From contig NZ_OMWA01000005.1 in assembly GCF_900314615.1 (NCBI RefSeq), forward strand, positions 62,001 to 126,000: a stretch of 64,000 nucleotides of DNA, in the 5' to 3' direction. Below, one piece after another: positions 11,083 through 26,100 of the stretch. Positions within the stretch are counted from its first letter, which is position 1, and each line of letters begins with the position of its first letter. Below the pieces are notes generated by a model. It was not told the origin of the DNA. It saw nothing but the letters and a program-made list of their open reading frames with translations, and ran no database searches. This DNA is from an uncultured Methanobrevibacter sp. Lineage in GTDB: Archaea > Methanobacteriota > Methanobacteria > Methanobacteriales > Methanobacteriaceae. The position numbers were made by a program, and so were the translations under genes.

Positions 11083-11105
11083 ATAAAAAAAATAAAAAAA
11101 GAAGA

Positions 11106-14100
11106 TTATTTTTTAAATCTTCTTATCTGTGTTGAACCGATCATCAACAATAAAAGCAATACAAGTATCGGATTACCTGTTGCATACTCAGACAGCATGA
11201 CACCAGCACCAGCATGTTTACCTTCACTGCCGTTATTGTCCGGAACATCAGGCTGAGAGTATAAAACTTCAATATCAGTTATATTGTCATTTGCATCATA
11301 CTTGTCATCACCTGAATAGAATGCCACAATATTGTGGTCCCCTCGGGTAAGACCCGGAATTACAAATACTGCAACACCATTGTCAACTTCAGCAGTGTAC
11401 TGTTTTCCGTCAATTGTAATGGTTACAGTTCCTGTAGCGTCACTTGGAACATGAACAATGACAGTTGCATCTTCACCTTCATTGATGTCATCAGCTTCAG
11501 CCCTAACAGGAGCTTTAACTTTATTGACAGTGAATGATACTGGAGCAGTACTTTCCAGGTATTTGTCATCACCTTCATATGTTACTGTTGCGGAATATTT
11601 TCCTGCAGGAAGTTCAGGAATTATTATCTTGGCTTTGCCGTTTGTAATTTCTCCGTAATATCCTACACCGTCAATGGTAATCAGGACTTTTCCTGTTGCA
11701 TCTGACGGAACAGTTACAGTGATTACCTCATCTTTTCCAACAGTAATATCCTTTCCGACTGCAGAAATACTTGAAGGGACTTTTGAGACAACAAACTGAC
11801 CGGTAGTGTAGTTGTCATTGTATGAATCGTCACCTGAGTATTTTACAGCAACTGTTTTATTTCCAAATGCAAGATCCGGAACTTCAAATATTGCTTTTCC
11901 GTTTTCAACATCTGTTGTGTATTCTTTACCGTTGATTTCAATTGTCACTTTACCTGTTGCTTTTTCAGGAAGTGTTACTGTGACGATTTCAACATCACCG
12001 ACATTAATGTCTTCAACTTCAACACTTATTGGAGTTGCGTATTTTGGAATATCCGCAACCAGCTGTGTAGAGTTGGATGCATAATTATTGTCACCTGAAT
12101 ATTCAACAGTTATATCGTGTTTACCAGGAGTTGTATTTTCCAGGGTGATAACAGCTTTGCCGTCAACTACCTCAGAAGTATATGTAACATTATCAACAGT
12201 TACAGTAACGTTTCCGGTTGCATTTTCAGGTACAGTTACAACAATGGTTCCGTTACCCTGATCAACCACATCCATAGGAGTTGTTGCTTTGGATACTGTA
12301 AATATTGTAGTGTTAACTGCCGGCAGGTATTTTTCATCTCCATTGTACATTACGCTTACTGTATATTCCCCTTTAGGAAGTCCGGATATTACAAGTTCCC
12401 CGTTTCCTCCACTTATAGCTACATTATATTTTGCACCTTCAGAGTAGACTGCGCCGAGAACTCCTGTGTCTAAATTGAAGTTGAATGCTTCACCGTCAAT
12501 GACTACAGTAACGTTTCCGGTTGCATCTGAAGGAACTAAGAGACGAATGTTTTCGTTTTCACCCACATAGATATTGTGAGCAATAGGAATAACAAATGAT
12601 TCAAGTTTGGATACTTTAACAGTGGTAGCGTTTGAACTTGAGAGATATTTGTCATCACCTGTGTAGGTTAATGTTACATTATAGCTGCCTGCGGTTAAAT
12701 GTGGAATTTCAGCAGTTCCTTTTCCGTCAGTGACGTTTAGATAGTATCCCACACCATCAATGTCTATCAGTACCTGGCCTGTTGCATCACTTGGAACTTC
12801 TACAGTGATTGTTATATTTTCACCAACACGGATATCTTTGATTGAAACTGTTAGTTTTGAATCAACTTTACCTACATCAAACTGTTCAGATGTGTAGTTT
12901 TCTTCATATTTTGCATCACCATTATAGACTGCAAATACTGATTTGTTGCCCGCAGTAAGACCTTCAATTTCAAATGTTGCAACACCATCAGTGACTATTT
13001 CAGTGTATTTTTTACCGTCGATTTCGATTGTGACATTACCATCACAGTCTTTGGCAACATTTACTTTGATTACTGCCTTATCTCCAACTTTAATGTTTTC
13101 TACATCAATGCTTATTGGAGTTGAGCGTTTTGAAACGTCAATTGTTGCATTTGCAGTTGCGTTGCTGTGTGTGTCATCACCTGAATAGATTACTTCAATG
13201 TCATGAGTTCCAGGAGTTACATTGTCTAAAGTTACAACAGCAGTGCCGTTTATTACTTCAGCAGTGTAGTTCTGACCGTCAACAGTTACAGTCACATTAC
13301 CTGTAGCGTTGTCGCCTACTACAACTACAATTGTTCCGTTACCTTGATCAATGACTTTTACATCAGAATCTACCTTAGGCTGGTCAATTGTGAAGTTTGA
13401 AATTGTGTAGTTAGATGCATAATTATCATCACCTGAATATTCTACAATTACTGTCTTGTCACCAGGTGTTAAATTATCAACAGTTACAACAGCCTTACCG
13501 TTTTCAATAGTGCCAGGATATTCATGACCGTCGATAGTTACAGTCACATTACCTGTAGCATTTTCAGGAACAGTTACAGTGATTGTAGCTGTCTGACCGT
13601 CTTTTGTGACATTTACATCAACAGGAGCATCATATTTAGGTCCGACTACTGTAGCGTTAGCAGTTGTAGCATTGTGAGTATCATCACCTGAGTAAACAAC
13701 TGTAATGTTTTGCTCGCCTGGAGTAATGTTATCTAAAGTAACGACAGCAGTGCCGTTAACAACAGTAGCATTGTATTCCTTGTCTCCAACCTTAATGGTT
13801 ACGTTACCGGTAGCGTTGTCACCTACAACAACCACAACAGTTCCGTTACCTTGATCAATGACTCTTACATCCGGAGTGACCTTAGCAGGTTCAACAGTTA
13901 CCTTTGAAACTGAATAATTGCCGTTATAGTTATCATCTCCAATATATTCCACAGCAATAGTATGATTGCCTGCAGATACATTTTCAACAGTTACAACAGC
14001 TTTACCGTTTTCAATAGTTCCAGTGTAGTTTTGACCACCGACATTAACAATGACATCACCAGTAGCGTTTTGAGGCACTTCAACAGTTATTGTGAACGGT

Positions 14101-17100
14101 TCACCTTCTTTAGCTTCGCCAACAGTAACATTAATACCAGTATCATACTTAGGAGCTGTGATATTGGCTGTTTCAGTTGCATTGGTATGAGTATCGTCAC
14201 CGGAGTAGATTACCTCAACTTCATGAACTCCAGGAGTTTCATTGCCAATGTTTACAATTGCAGTTCCATTGATTACAGTAGCGTTGTAAGTATTGTTTCC
14301 AACTTTAACAGTAACATTACCAGTAGCATTATCACCAACAACAATTACCACAGTTCCATTGCCCTGATCAATTACAACAGGTTCAACATCTGATTTGCCT
14401 GCTTCTTTTGTGAAGTTTGAAATGGTGTAATTGCCTGAGTAATTGTCATCACCTGAATACTCAACCGCAACAGTGTGGTTTCCAGGAGCTATGTTATCTA
14501 CATATACTGTTGCTTTACCATCCTCTTTGACTTCTGTGACATATTCCTTACCACCTACATTTACTGTTACATTACCAGTTGCATTAGTTGGAACTTCCAC
14601 ATTAACAACAACAGTACCATTTTCAAGTTCAGTTACTGTTACATCCACATCTGAATCATATTTAGGAGTAGTGACAGTGGCATTTGCAGTAGCATTAGTA
14701 TGATTACCATCACCTGAATAGATTACTTCGATGTCATGAATACCAGGAGTTTCATTATTAATATTAACAATAGCAGTACCGTTAATCACAGTAGCATTAT
14801 AAATATTATCTCCCACTTTAACAGTAACATTACCAGTAGCATTATCACCAACAACAATTACCACAGTACCATTTCCTAAATCAACCACATTCATGTCAGG
14901 TTCAACTTTTCCAGGAGATACTGTGAAGTTAGATAAGGTATAATTAGCAGAGTAGTTTGAATCTCCACTGTATTCTACTATCAGTGTCTTGTCTCCGGCA
15001 GTTAGGTTTTCAATAGTTATGATAGCTTTTCCGCCTGTAATGTTATCTGTTGTGTATGTTTTACCGTCGAGAGTTACAATTATTGTGCCAGTTGCATTGA
15101 TTGGAACTTCGACAGTTACAGTTGCATTGCCACCAGCTTTAGCTTCAGTTACTGTTACATTCATCTGAGTGTCGTATTTTGGAACAGTTATTGTAGCATT
15201 TGTTGTAACTGTATTGTTGCCATCAGTGTAGATTACAGTAATGTTATTGACGCCAGGAGTCATGTTTTCAAGAGTGATTGTTACACTACCATTGTCAATT
15301 ATTACGGTCTTGTTTGTTCCGTTTGGAAGAACAACAGTAACGTTTCCAGTTACGTTTTCAGGCACTGTTACAACTACTGTTGTGCTGTTTACAACTGTAG
15401 TTACAGGCAATTGTTTTTCTGCCTTGGTCACATTGAATGTTACATCCAATTCTGTGCCTTTGTAGTTTTTATCGTCTGCAAATACTACATGAGCTTCTTT
15501 TTCACCGACTGTGAGTTTACCCATTTGAATGATTGAATTTACATTACCAGAGTATGTTTCACCGTCGACAGTGATTGTTACTTGTCCTTTGTAGTCATTC
15601 GGAACAACAATTATAAATGTTGAGTTCATCGCATCAGTTACGTTAACTGCTAAAACTGTTGGTTTTAAGTTGATTTGAGTTACATTGAATGTAGTGTCGT
15701 TTGTTTGAACAGTGTAGTTTTCATCACCTTCATAGGTCACATTTACAGTGTATTTATCAACATCCAATCCAGTTACATTGAATACTGCGACTCCTTTATC
15801 GATTTTTGTAGTGTAGTTTTTATTAGCAACTGTTATTGTTACATAACCTGTTTGAGCAATAGGAACTTCCACTGTAATTTGAGCCATTTCATTGTATGGA
15901 GTGTCTTTAACAGTCACATTTACCATAGCTTCGTGTTTATCTACAGTGAATGTGTATGATTCAGATGAGCTTTCGTAATTGTTATCTCCAGGATAGTATA
16001 CTACAACAGTGTGTTTTCCAACAGTTAATTTTGTTTTATCAATGATTATTCTATTGTTTTCCAATTCTTTATCGTTTATTATTTGATCATCAATATATAC
16101 AACAGGTTTACCTGTACAGGACACAGTAATATTGATTTTTGCATCACCACCAGCAGATAATCCGCTAGGAGTTACATTGATTTCAATGTGTGATTGTGCT
16201 TTTTTGATGAAGAATTTATAGGACGCATTTGCATTTAAGTTGTAGTCATCACTGCTTGTGAATGTTACATTAGCCTCTTTAAGACCTGCATTTAATCCAT
16301 CCAATTCAATTACAGTCAAACCATTGGTAATTTCTTTAGTGTAGGTTTTATCTCCTACTTTAATTTCAATGGTTCCATTAGCTTTTCCGGATACTTTAAC
16401 AGTAGCTGTAGCATTGTTTGGATAAGTTGTATCTGTTATTGTTACATTTATAGTAGGTTCAACAGCTGAAACTGTGAATGTTGGCTCGATAACTTTAATG
16501 TTATAATTATTATCACCATAGAATGTTACTGTAGCCTGTTTAGCACCTTTTAAGAGTTGTTCCATTTCAATAAATGTTTTTACAGTTCCATTATATATTT
16601 TACCGTCAACTTCAATGCTCACATTTCCATTAAAGTCATTCAATACTGATACGATAAATGAAATGTTTTCGTTAACTGTTACGTTTTGAGCAATTACTGA
16701 AGCTGTTAAGTTTGCTTTGGAAATATTGAAGTATGTGGAGTTTTCTTTAATTCCGTAAGTTCCATCACCTAAGTAAGTCACATTTACTTTATATCTTCCC
16801 GCTTTCAAGTCAGTTGCGTTGAATGTAGCAATTCCGTCTTTAATTTCCAGAACAACATCAATGTCTGTTCCGTTAACTACGACTCTTACATATCCTTTTT
16901 GGACTTTAGGAACTTTAACAGTAATTACAGAATCATTTCCATAGACAACAGTAGTTGCAGAGACATTTACTAAAGCATCTTTAAGGCCAACCGTATTGTT
17001 TGTTGCATTGAAAGCACTTGTGAAGTTTGCATCACCGCTGTAGATTGCAACAACAGTGTTGTTTCCATTTAAGAGCACATTTTCCAATATTGCCCTACCG

Positions 17101-20100
17101 TTGTCTACTTCTTTTGAGTATTTTTTACCGTTGATGTAGAATGTTACATTTCCGGTTGCTCCAGGAGTAACGGTTGCGATTACATTCTGGTTTTCCTGAG
17201 TAATTACAATTGTTGATTTTGCTTTGACAATGTGGAATTTTACATTTTCTGTTGCATTAAAGTTATATTTGTCATCATCTGAAGCTGTGAAGTTAACTAA
17301 AGCATCTTTTACGCCTGCAGATAATCCTTTCAAGTCAATTGTAGCAACACCGTTTGTAACTGTTCCGTTGAATACTTTTCCGTCAACAGTAATGTTAATT
17401 GTACCATTTGCATAATCAGATACATTAACGACAGCTATTGATTTGGTTGGGTAAGTTACATCATCAATAGTGACATTAATGGTTGGAGTTACTCTTGAGA
17501 CTTTGAATTCAACTTCAACAGACTTATTACCGTAATTGCTATCACCATAGAATGTTGCATTAGCCATGTAAGTTCCAGCAGGCAATTTATCAATGCCAAT
17601 TAATGATTTTACATCATCGTCATAATAGCTTACACCACCAATGGTAATGTTAACTTTTCCACTAAAGTCATCAGTTATATTGACCACAAAGCTTGGATTT
17701 TCTTTGACAGTGACATTTTGACCAATTACATCAACGACCAGATTACTATTCTTTGTAATGTTGAAGTAAGTGTGATTTGTAGCCACATCATAAGTTTCAT
17801 CACCCAAATAGGTTACATTTACAATGTATTTGCCGACTCCTAAACCTGTTGCATTGAATTTAGCTTCACCATTTACGATTTTAACAGTTACATTCACAAG
17901 AGTATCGTTTACTGTGATTGTTACATATCCTGTTTGCGCTTTAGGAACTTTAACGGTTATCTCAGTTGGAACGCCGTAAGTTTCATTAGTTGCAGATGCA
18001 TTTACCAAAGCTGTGTTTTTAGCAATTGTAATGTTTTTGAAGCCTTTTGATGAAGTGAAGTTGATGTCTCCATTATAGATTGCTACAATTGAATTGTTTC
18101 CAATTGTTAAGTTATTCTTATCCAATAAAGCAACATTATTTACAAGATCAACTGTGTAGTTTCTTCCGTTTACAAAGAATGTTACTGTTCCGGTTGCATT
18201 TGTAGTGACAGTAGCTTTTACATCACCATTCACATCCTGAGTTATAGTTGTGGTTGATGCTGCTTTTTCAACAAGGAAGTTTGTTGAATTTGTTTTTGTC
18301 ACATACCTGCTGTCACCAGTGTAGTTTGCAGTTACTGTGTGAAGGCCACCTGAAATATTGTTCAATGTCAAAGTACCGACACCATCATCATTTATTGTGA
18401 CTGTGTGGTTTAGGCCATCTATTGTCAGATTTAGTTTTTTGCCTTCAACATCAATTGGCAATGTGACTGTAAATATTGTGTTTTGACCGTATTGATGTGC
18501 TTCAACATTTAGTTTTAATGTCCAGTCATCAGTTGCTAGAACATTGAATTTAGTTCCATTATTGTAGTTCAATGCATAAACACTGTCTCCAGGATATGTT
18601 ACATTGACCACATATTGTCCAGGAGCGTTTAGAACCGTATTGTTTACATTTAAAATAGCCAATCCATTATTGACAGTGACATTTTCATATTTTGTATTAT
18701 TTACATAAACTGTTAAATTTTCACTAACACCCATAGGCAAGACTACGTAAATAGTAGCATTTCCACCAAGTTTTACATTATTAACTTTTACTGTAATATT
18801 ATAATCATCGGTTTCACTGACAATGAATAAAATATCAGTGTGGTTTCCATTAAATATGTCATCACCAAGATAGGTTACAGTTCCCCTATATGTTCCATTA
18901 GGAAGTCCTACAATATTGAACTGAGCTCCACCCGTGGAGTTCACTTTTTGATAATATGAATCACCATTACTTAATGATAATTCAACAAATCCTCTTGCGG
19001 ATTCATTAAGCTGAACTGTAATTGTTTCAACTTGGCCCACTTTAATTGAAGTTGTTGGAGTTGCATGAATGGTAGTGTTTAAGCAATATATTTCAAATGA
19101 AGTTTGATTCATATTAAACGCATAGTATTCATTTGCTTCAAGCACTACACCTGCAGAGTGTATTCCGACTGTAGTATAGTTTTCTTTTGTTAAATTAAAT
19201 TCACCTACGTAATTTTCACCTTTTTTGATTGTAGGAACTACAATTATTTTATCTTTACCATGTAAATTGAATCTGACTGTTCCGTTGGAGTTTGTAGTTA
19301 TGGTTACTGTTGCATTTTCCCCATAGGCAACACTGTTAATATGAACTATTAACCAAGAGTTACGCAAGTTGGTTAAAAATGAAGTTTCATTTTGAGCTCC
19401 CAAATGATGGTCATCCTCATCATATGTTGCAGTTACCTTATGGGTTCCTTCAGCAAGATTATTTAAATTCCATTCAGCTGTGGCAACTAACCATTTTGCA
19501 ACGCCATTTAAAACATCAGCATCATATTCTGCAGTTCCCATCTTAAAGTGGACTTTACCTGAAAGTGTGTAATTGCTTGTATATTTAGGAGTTATTGTAG
19601 CAGTAATTACAACTCTATCACCATCAGGGTCACCAGTATGTGTCAGTTCAATTTTGATAGGCATTTTAACGTTTATTGTACCTGATCTGTTTGTACATTT
19701 AGCCAGTCCAATGTCGCTTCCATAAATTATGAAATTGGCCTGATAATATGTGTTTGTCTTGAACTGATTATAGGACATGTTGAAATATCCTCCCATACTC
19801 TCATTGTTCCATGTTTTCAGATTTTTAACTGAAATGATTGAATTGTTGTTGTCATCAGTAATGTTGGCAAAGAATGTGAATGTTGAATTCCAGGTTACAT
19901 TCCATGTATCATTTGCCAAAATGTCCATGTAGGTTTGTGTGTGGATTATTCCGTTGTTGAATATCAGATAATCAAAGTTATTTCTCTCCAGATACAAGTC
20001 ACCGTCGTTCCAAATGGAATATTTTGTTTTTTCCACTCCTAAAGTAGAGTTGTCCTCTAAATATGGAAGGGATTTGTTTGGGTCATCTGCTGTAAGATTA

Positions 20101-23100
20101 TTACGAGTTAAAGTTACATTAGCACCTTTTGCAATTCCAATTGAATTGAATGAATTGGTGAATGTGGAATTGATGACTCTTGATATTCCTGAGTTGAAAT
20201 ATATTGCAGAGGCATTATCCTCATCCACATGAGTGTCATTGAATTTTACAGTATCGATTGTGACATTTCCATCGACATACATTCCACCACCACGGTCCCA
20301 TGATGCCCATGTGTAGTTGATTAATGAATTTTTAACTGTTGCATTAATATTGGACAGGTAAAGTGTTCCTCCTTTATAGTTAGCACCTGAATCGTTGAAA
20401 GTGGCTTTATTAATTGTTACATTATCAGAGTTAACCCATGCAATGGATCCTCCGTTTCTAAATGCAGTTTCATCATGAGTTATAATATTATAGATCAATG
20501 AATCATTACAGTTATCAGCGGAAATTGATCCACCTGACAAGTGTGCTTCGTTGGATTCGAAACTTGAATCTTTTACTGTGATGTTTTTAGAGTTTTCCCA
20601 GTATATTGCACCGCCTTCACCATAAGGAACACCCTGTGGATCGATACGAATTCCAACAACATTATATTTGAAATGAATATTTGTAATGTTGGCATTATCA
20701 GAGGTGAATCCTGCTATTGCACCACCGCAATCTCTAGCAGAGCATGAAGTGAAGTTTGAATCAAGAATTGTTACATTATTCCCTCTTAAAACAAGTGCTC
20801 CACCATTGGTTAGGGAGTTACATTCAGTGAATGAGACATTTTTAATTGTCATGTTGTCTGATTTATCATCAACATATATTGCACCGGCATTTATGGAGAT
20901 ACATTTATTGAATGTTGTGTTCATTACAGTACCATTGTTTCCAATCCAGTCAATGGCTCCACCACGGCCTTCAATAGCATTTGAAATATAGTTTTCATCG
21001 AAAGAACAGTTATCCACAATACAATTGTCACTTCCAGGACCTACATAGATTGCTCCACCACTATAGTCTGCAGTGTTGTTTGTGAATGTGTAATTGTTAA
21101 TGTGAATATTACTTACACCTAACCATGCAAGTGCCGCACCTGATTTGGTTGCATGGTTTTTAACGAATGTGTTGTTTTCACCGAATCCTCCGGTAGCGCC
21201 TTTTTCTCTGCATAATGCTGCACCAAACTCAGCTGTGTTTGTAACGAATTTGGTATGTGTAAGGTTTACTAAAGTTGCATTACAATCAATTGCCCCACCA
21301 TTTTTGGAAGCAAAGTTGTCTTTAAATATCAGGTGTGAAAGTTCACTTCCACTTGATGCACCGTTCAGATATAAAGCACCACCGTATACTGCTTCATTAT
21401 CAGTGAAATTAGTGTATTTGATTTCACCTTTCTGTGCAAGCCAGTCAACAGCTCCACCACGGTTTCCTGCCTTATTGCTTTCAAAGTCAGAATCAAAGAC
21501 CACATTAGTAGTACCTACACCACCTACATAAACAGCACCCCCGTTGTTTCCTGCTGTGTTGTTGTAGAATTTAGTTTTATTTAATCTGACACCGGATGCT
21601 TCCAAGTTAATTGCACCACCATCATGGAAGGCATTGTTCTTTTTGAATGTTACATCTGTAATGTTTGTGTGGCCTGAAGCACTGCCTACATGAATTGCTC
21701 CCCCATCATATGCATTGTTGTTTGTGAAATTGGAGTTTATGATTTTGTTATTGTCTGAATCGATGTCAATAGCACCACCATGACCTGCAGCGGCATTGGT
21801 TACATTGTTATCCTTAAAGTTACAGTGATTTATTGTGAAATTGTCACTGCCGACACTGGCATAAATAGCACCACCCATCTCATCGGCATAGTTTCCTGTG
21901 AAATTATAGTAATCAATAGTGATATTTTTCACGTTCAACCATGCAAGAGCAGCACCTGCAATTCCTGCATGATTATATTTGAATTCATTGTGATGACCTG
22001 AACCGTTTGTAGCGCCCTGTTCCCTACATAATGCTGCACCGTATGCACCTGCATAGTTGGATTCGAACAATGTATATGTAAGGTTCATTTTAGTTGAGTT
22101 ACAGTCTATTGCACCACCGTTTCCAAGAGCATTGTTGTCTGTGAAGATTGCATGAGTAATGTTGGTATTGTTTGAAACACCGTTAAGGTATATTGCACCA
22201 CCATTGATAGCTGAATTTAAAGTGAAGTTAGTGTATTCTATATGACCAGCATATGCTCTCCAATAGACAGCTCCACCATTATTGTATGCAACATTGGATG
22301 TGAAATTTGAATTATAAATCTTATTGGTTGTACCTACACCACCAACATAGATACCACCACCATTGCGATGAGCAACATTCCATACGAATTTAGTGCCGTT
22401 TAATGTTACACCGGATGCCTGAAGGTTAATAGCTCCACCATCCACTTCTGCAGTGTTATCTCTAAATGTTGTATCTGCAATATGAGTATTACCTGATTTA
22501 CTACCTACAAATATTGCACCACCATAGAATGCATTGTTGTTGGTGAAGTTTGAGTTTGTAACGTTTGTATTGTCTGCAACTATATCAATAGCTCCTCCAT
22601 GACCCCCTGTTTCATTAGTAATGTTGTTTCCAACAAACACTGAACCGTTAATACCAGAGTTGTCACTTCCATTACCTATAAATATTGCTGCACCGCTTGC
22701 ATTTGCAGTGTTGTAGTAGAACTTGTAGTCATTGATATGGATTCCTGTTACGTTTAACCATGCAAGAGCCGCACCGGCAATATCTGCATGATTGTATTTG
22801 AATGTGTTGTTTTTACCTGATCCCCCAGTAGCACCGGATTCCCTGCATAATGCAGCACCGTATTCTCCCGCATAGTTTGAAATGAATTGGGTGTTGTAAA
22901 GCTGACCTCCTGTTGCGTTCCAGTCAATAGCACCACCGTTTCTGGTAGCGTTGTTCTGCTTGAATATTACATTTTCAATCCTACTGTTTGGAGATGATCC
23001 TCCAATGTATACTGCTCCACCGTGCTCAGCAAGGTTTCCTGTAAAATTGGATTTCTCTATACGGCCAGCAGTCGAATTCCAATTCACAGCACCACCACGA

Positions 23101-26100
23101 ACTGTAGCATTGTTGTACATGAACACTGCTGAATAGACATAGTTGTTGTCACCGGTTCCTCCTGCAAATATTGCACCACCGTTTTCAGCTGTATTTTCCC
23201 TGAAATAACTGTTATTTACTGCTACGGAAGATGCTACCAAGTCAATAGCTCCACCTAAAGTGATGGCATTATTGCCTATGAATCCGGAATTAGTGATGTT
23301 AATGTGTCCTGCATCATCTTTGTTAGGGTCTTTTCCAACATATATTGCACCACCAGTATAAGCATTGTTGTTTGTGAATGTTGAGTTTAAGATTCTACCG
23401 GTGTCTGCGTACCATTCAATAGCACCACCATGTCCTTCACTCAGACTGGTTACATTGTTTCCTACGAATGTGGAATTGAAAACTGTACAGTTGGTACTTC
23501 CAATACCTACATAGATTGCACCACCACTGAATTCTGCAGTGTTATCTTTGAATTTATAAGTGTCAATGTAGATGTTTTCTGCTTTCATCCAAGCAAGTGC
23601 CGCACCGGCAATTGTAGCATGATTTGAGATGAATGTATTGTTTCTGCCGGAACCATTGGTAGCACTAGCTTCCCTACATAAAGCAGCTCCGTTTTCAGCA
23701 CGGTTCAATTGGAATGTAGTGTTGTAAAGACGCATGTTTGAAGCGTTACACTCTATAGCACCACCGTTTTTAGTAGCATTGTTAGTTGAGAATATGTTAT
23801 TGGTGACATTACAGTCTGTAGCAGTTGAATTGAAGTATATTCCTCCACCGTATTCTGCAAAATTATTTGAAACAACAGAGTTATTTATTACACCGTTTTT
23901 ACCGGCCCAGAATATAGCTCCACCTTTCTGGATACCGTCACCATATGCTTTAGTTTTTCCAGTATGCACAATGTTGTCATTGTAAATTCCACTGGTATTA
24001 CCGTTAATAAGCCTTACATCATTTATAATTACATTCTCTCCGGTAATATTAAATATTCTTGCATATGCTAACGCATCGATACTGTATCCATTACCATTAA
24101 TTGTAATTGTATCGGTGATATTCATACACCAGTCATCCGGATCTTGGACTTTACCTCCCCAATCTTCCACTGCTGTGAAAATATAATCTCTTGTCAGATT
24201 AACGGTTTTATTGCCGCTAATAGCTTCATCGATTAAACGCTGAAGAATTTTGAAATCCCCTCTTTCAAAGGTATCGGCAGTTCTAAAGCTGGATTTGGCT
24301 TCTTTGTAGAGATAAGCACTATCTTCAAAACCTACAGTCACATTATATTCAGTGTCACGTGTTAAATTTACCCTGGTACTTACAACAAATCCTGCGGTTC
24401 TGAAATAATCTACATAATCCTGATATGAATCCAATATTATCTGTGTGACTAACGCATCATCTTTAGTGATATTAATGACAAGTGTGAAATCATGACCGTT
24501 TGGATCTTTTGGACGGGACACTATTACAGTACCAAGTACAGTATCGGTAGCACTGCTAGCAGTCATTGCCAATATATAATCTTCATTACCCTTAAAGTAA
24601 CAGTCATCAATCCTTTTTACATAAGTAGAACCTGCACTACTTTTCATAGTAAGTGTAGTTCTGCCTGCACTAATGTCACCTTCATCATCAAAATTATTAT
24701 AATCCCTATATATTACTGTATCATCACTACCTGTATCATCAACAACAACATAGTATATTGCACCACCATTATGAGATGCTATATTATTGGTGAAAGTGGA
24801 ATTATGAATTGATACAATAGTACCTACAGAACCTGCATAATAGAAAGCTCCCCCATTATATGCATAAGAGTCATTGAATGTTGAATCATAGAAGTATATG
24901 TAAATATAACTTCCCACATAAACGGCACCACCATATCTTGTAGCATTACACCCTTCGAAAGTACAGTTGGTTACTTTATGATAATTGGTATTGAAATACA
25001 ATGCACCACCATCATATGTAGAGGTGGAGTTGGTGATATTGGAATCATATATGTCAATATTTTCGCCTGATATATACATCCCACCACCATTCTGAGCAGA
25101 TGCATTAATGATATTGATTAACCTTAAAGTACCCCGACTTTCAAGCCAGTATATGGCACCACCATTAGCAGAGGAAGTGGAATTTATAATAGTTACATTA
25201 TACATATTACCGCCGGTAGGACGGGAACTTCCATACATGTAACCCCAGTATATGGCACCACCATTACCCTCTGCTGAGGAATTAATAATGGTTGCATTGG
25301 CAAATACAGAATTACTGTCCCATACCGCAACAGCACCACCTACTAATCCTGCACTGGAATTGATAATAGTAATGTTCTCAAATATGGTATTGGTAGACCA
25401 TTTGATAGCTAATGAACCTCCTTTCTGTGAGGAACAGTTGATGAAAGTGATATTTTTCAATTTACTATCGATAGCATTGAAATACATACCTCCACCCCAG
25501 ACATCGGATTTTGTTGCAGTTGTGGTACAGTTAATAAAAGTACAATTTTCAAAGTAGAAATATTTTCCTCTCTGGTTGTGTGAAAATGCTCCTCCTTCCT
25601 GTAGCGCATGATTATCAATAAAGTCTACATTGTAGATGTAGAAATAGTTAAATGAATTATCATTTCCACTGTCAAAACGGATAGCTCCACCACGACCGTT
25701 GCTTCCATAGGTAGCATGGTTTGAGATAAAGGAAGAATTTAATAAATGTACATTTGTAGTTTTAGTATTGAAATGGATTGCTCCACCGAATTGGCCAACA
25801 ACATAATTGCTTTTAAAAGTATTGTTAAACATCATCAAATCAGTTGGACTTTCAAAGAACAATGCTCCACCACTACCTGCATAATTACTTTCAAATTTTG
25901 AATTATTTATTGTTAGATTTACTGAATTTTGAGAAGTGATAGCACCGCCATGACCTTTTTGGGCATGATTTCCTATAAAAGTACAGTTATTTATTACTGA
26001 ATTTACAGAAGCACTACCTACTTCAATAGCTCCACCACCATAAACATTAGAGTTGTATGTTGCAGAATTATCTGTGAATCTTGAATTGTTTATTAATGCT

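Larger units (their letters stand above)
10185..11105. other. AT-rich spacer between ALP1 and ALP2 (921 bp)
   Basis: This stretch holds the ALP1 promoter, a 14-bp palindrome at 10413-10426 (TTAGGT AA ACCTAA), one weak rightward ORF, a cluster of hairpins at 10861-10953 and a terminator-like hairpin at 11064-11082. The rest is A-rich low-complexity sequence with no convincing gene. Confidence 0.5.
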
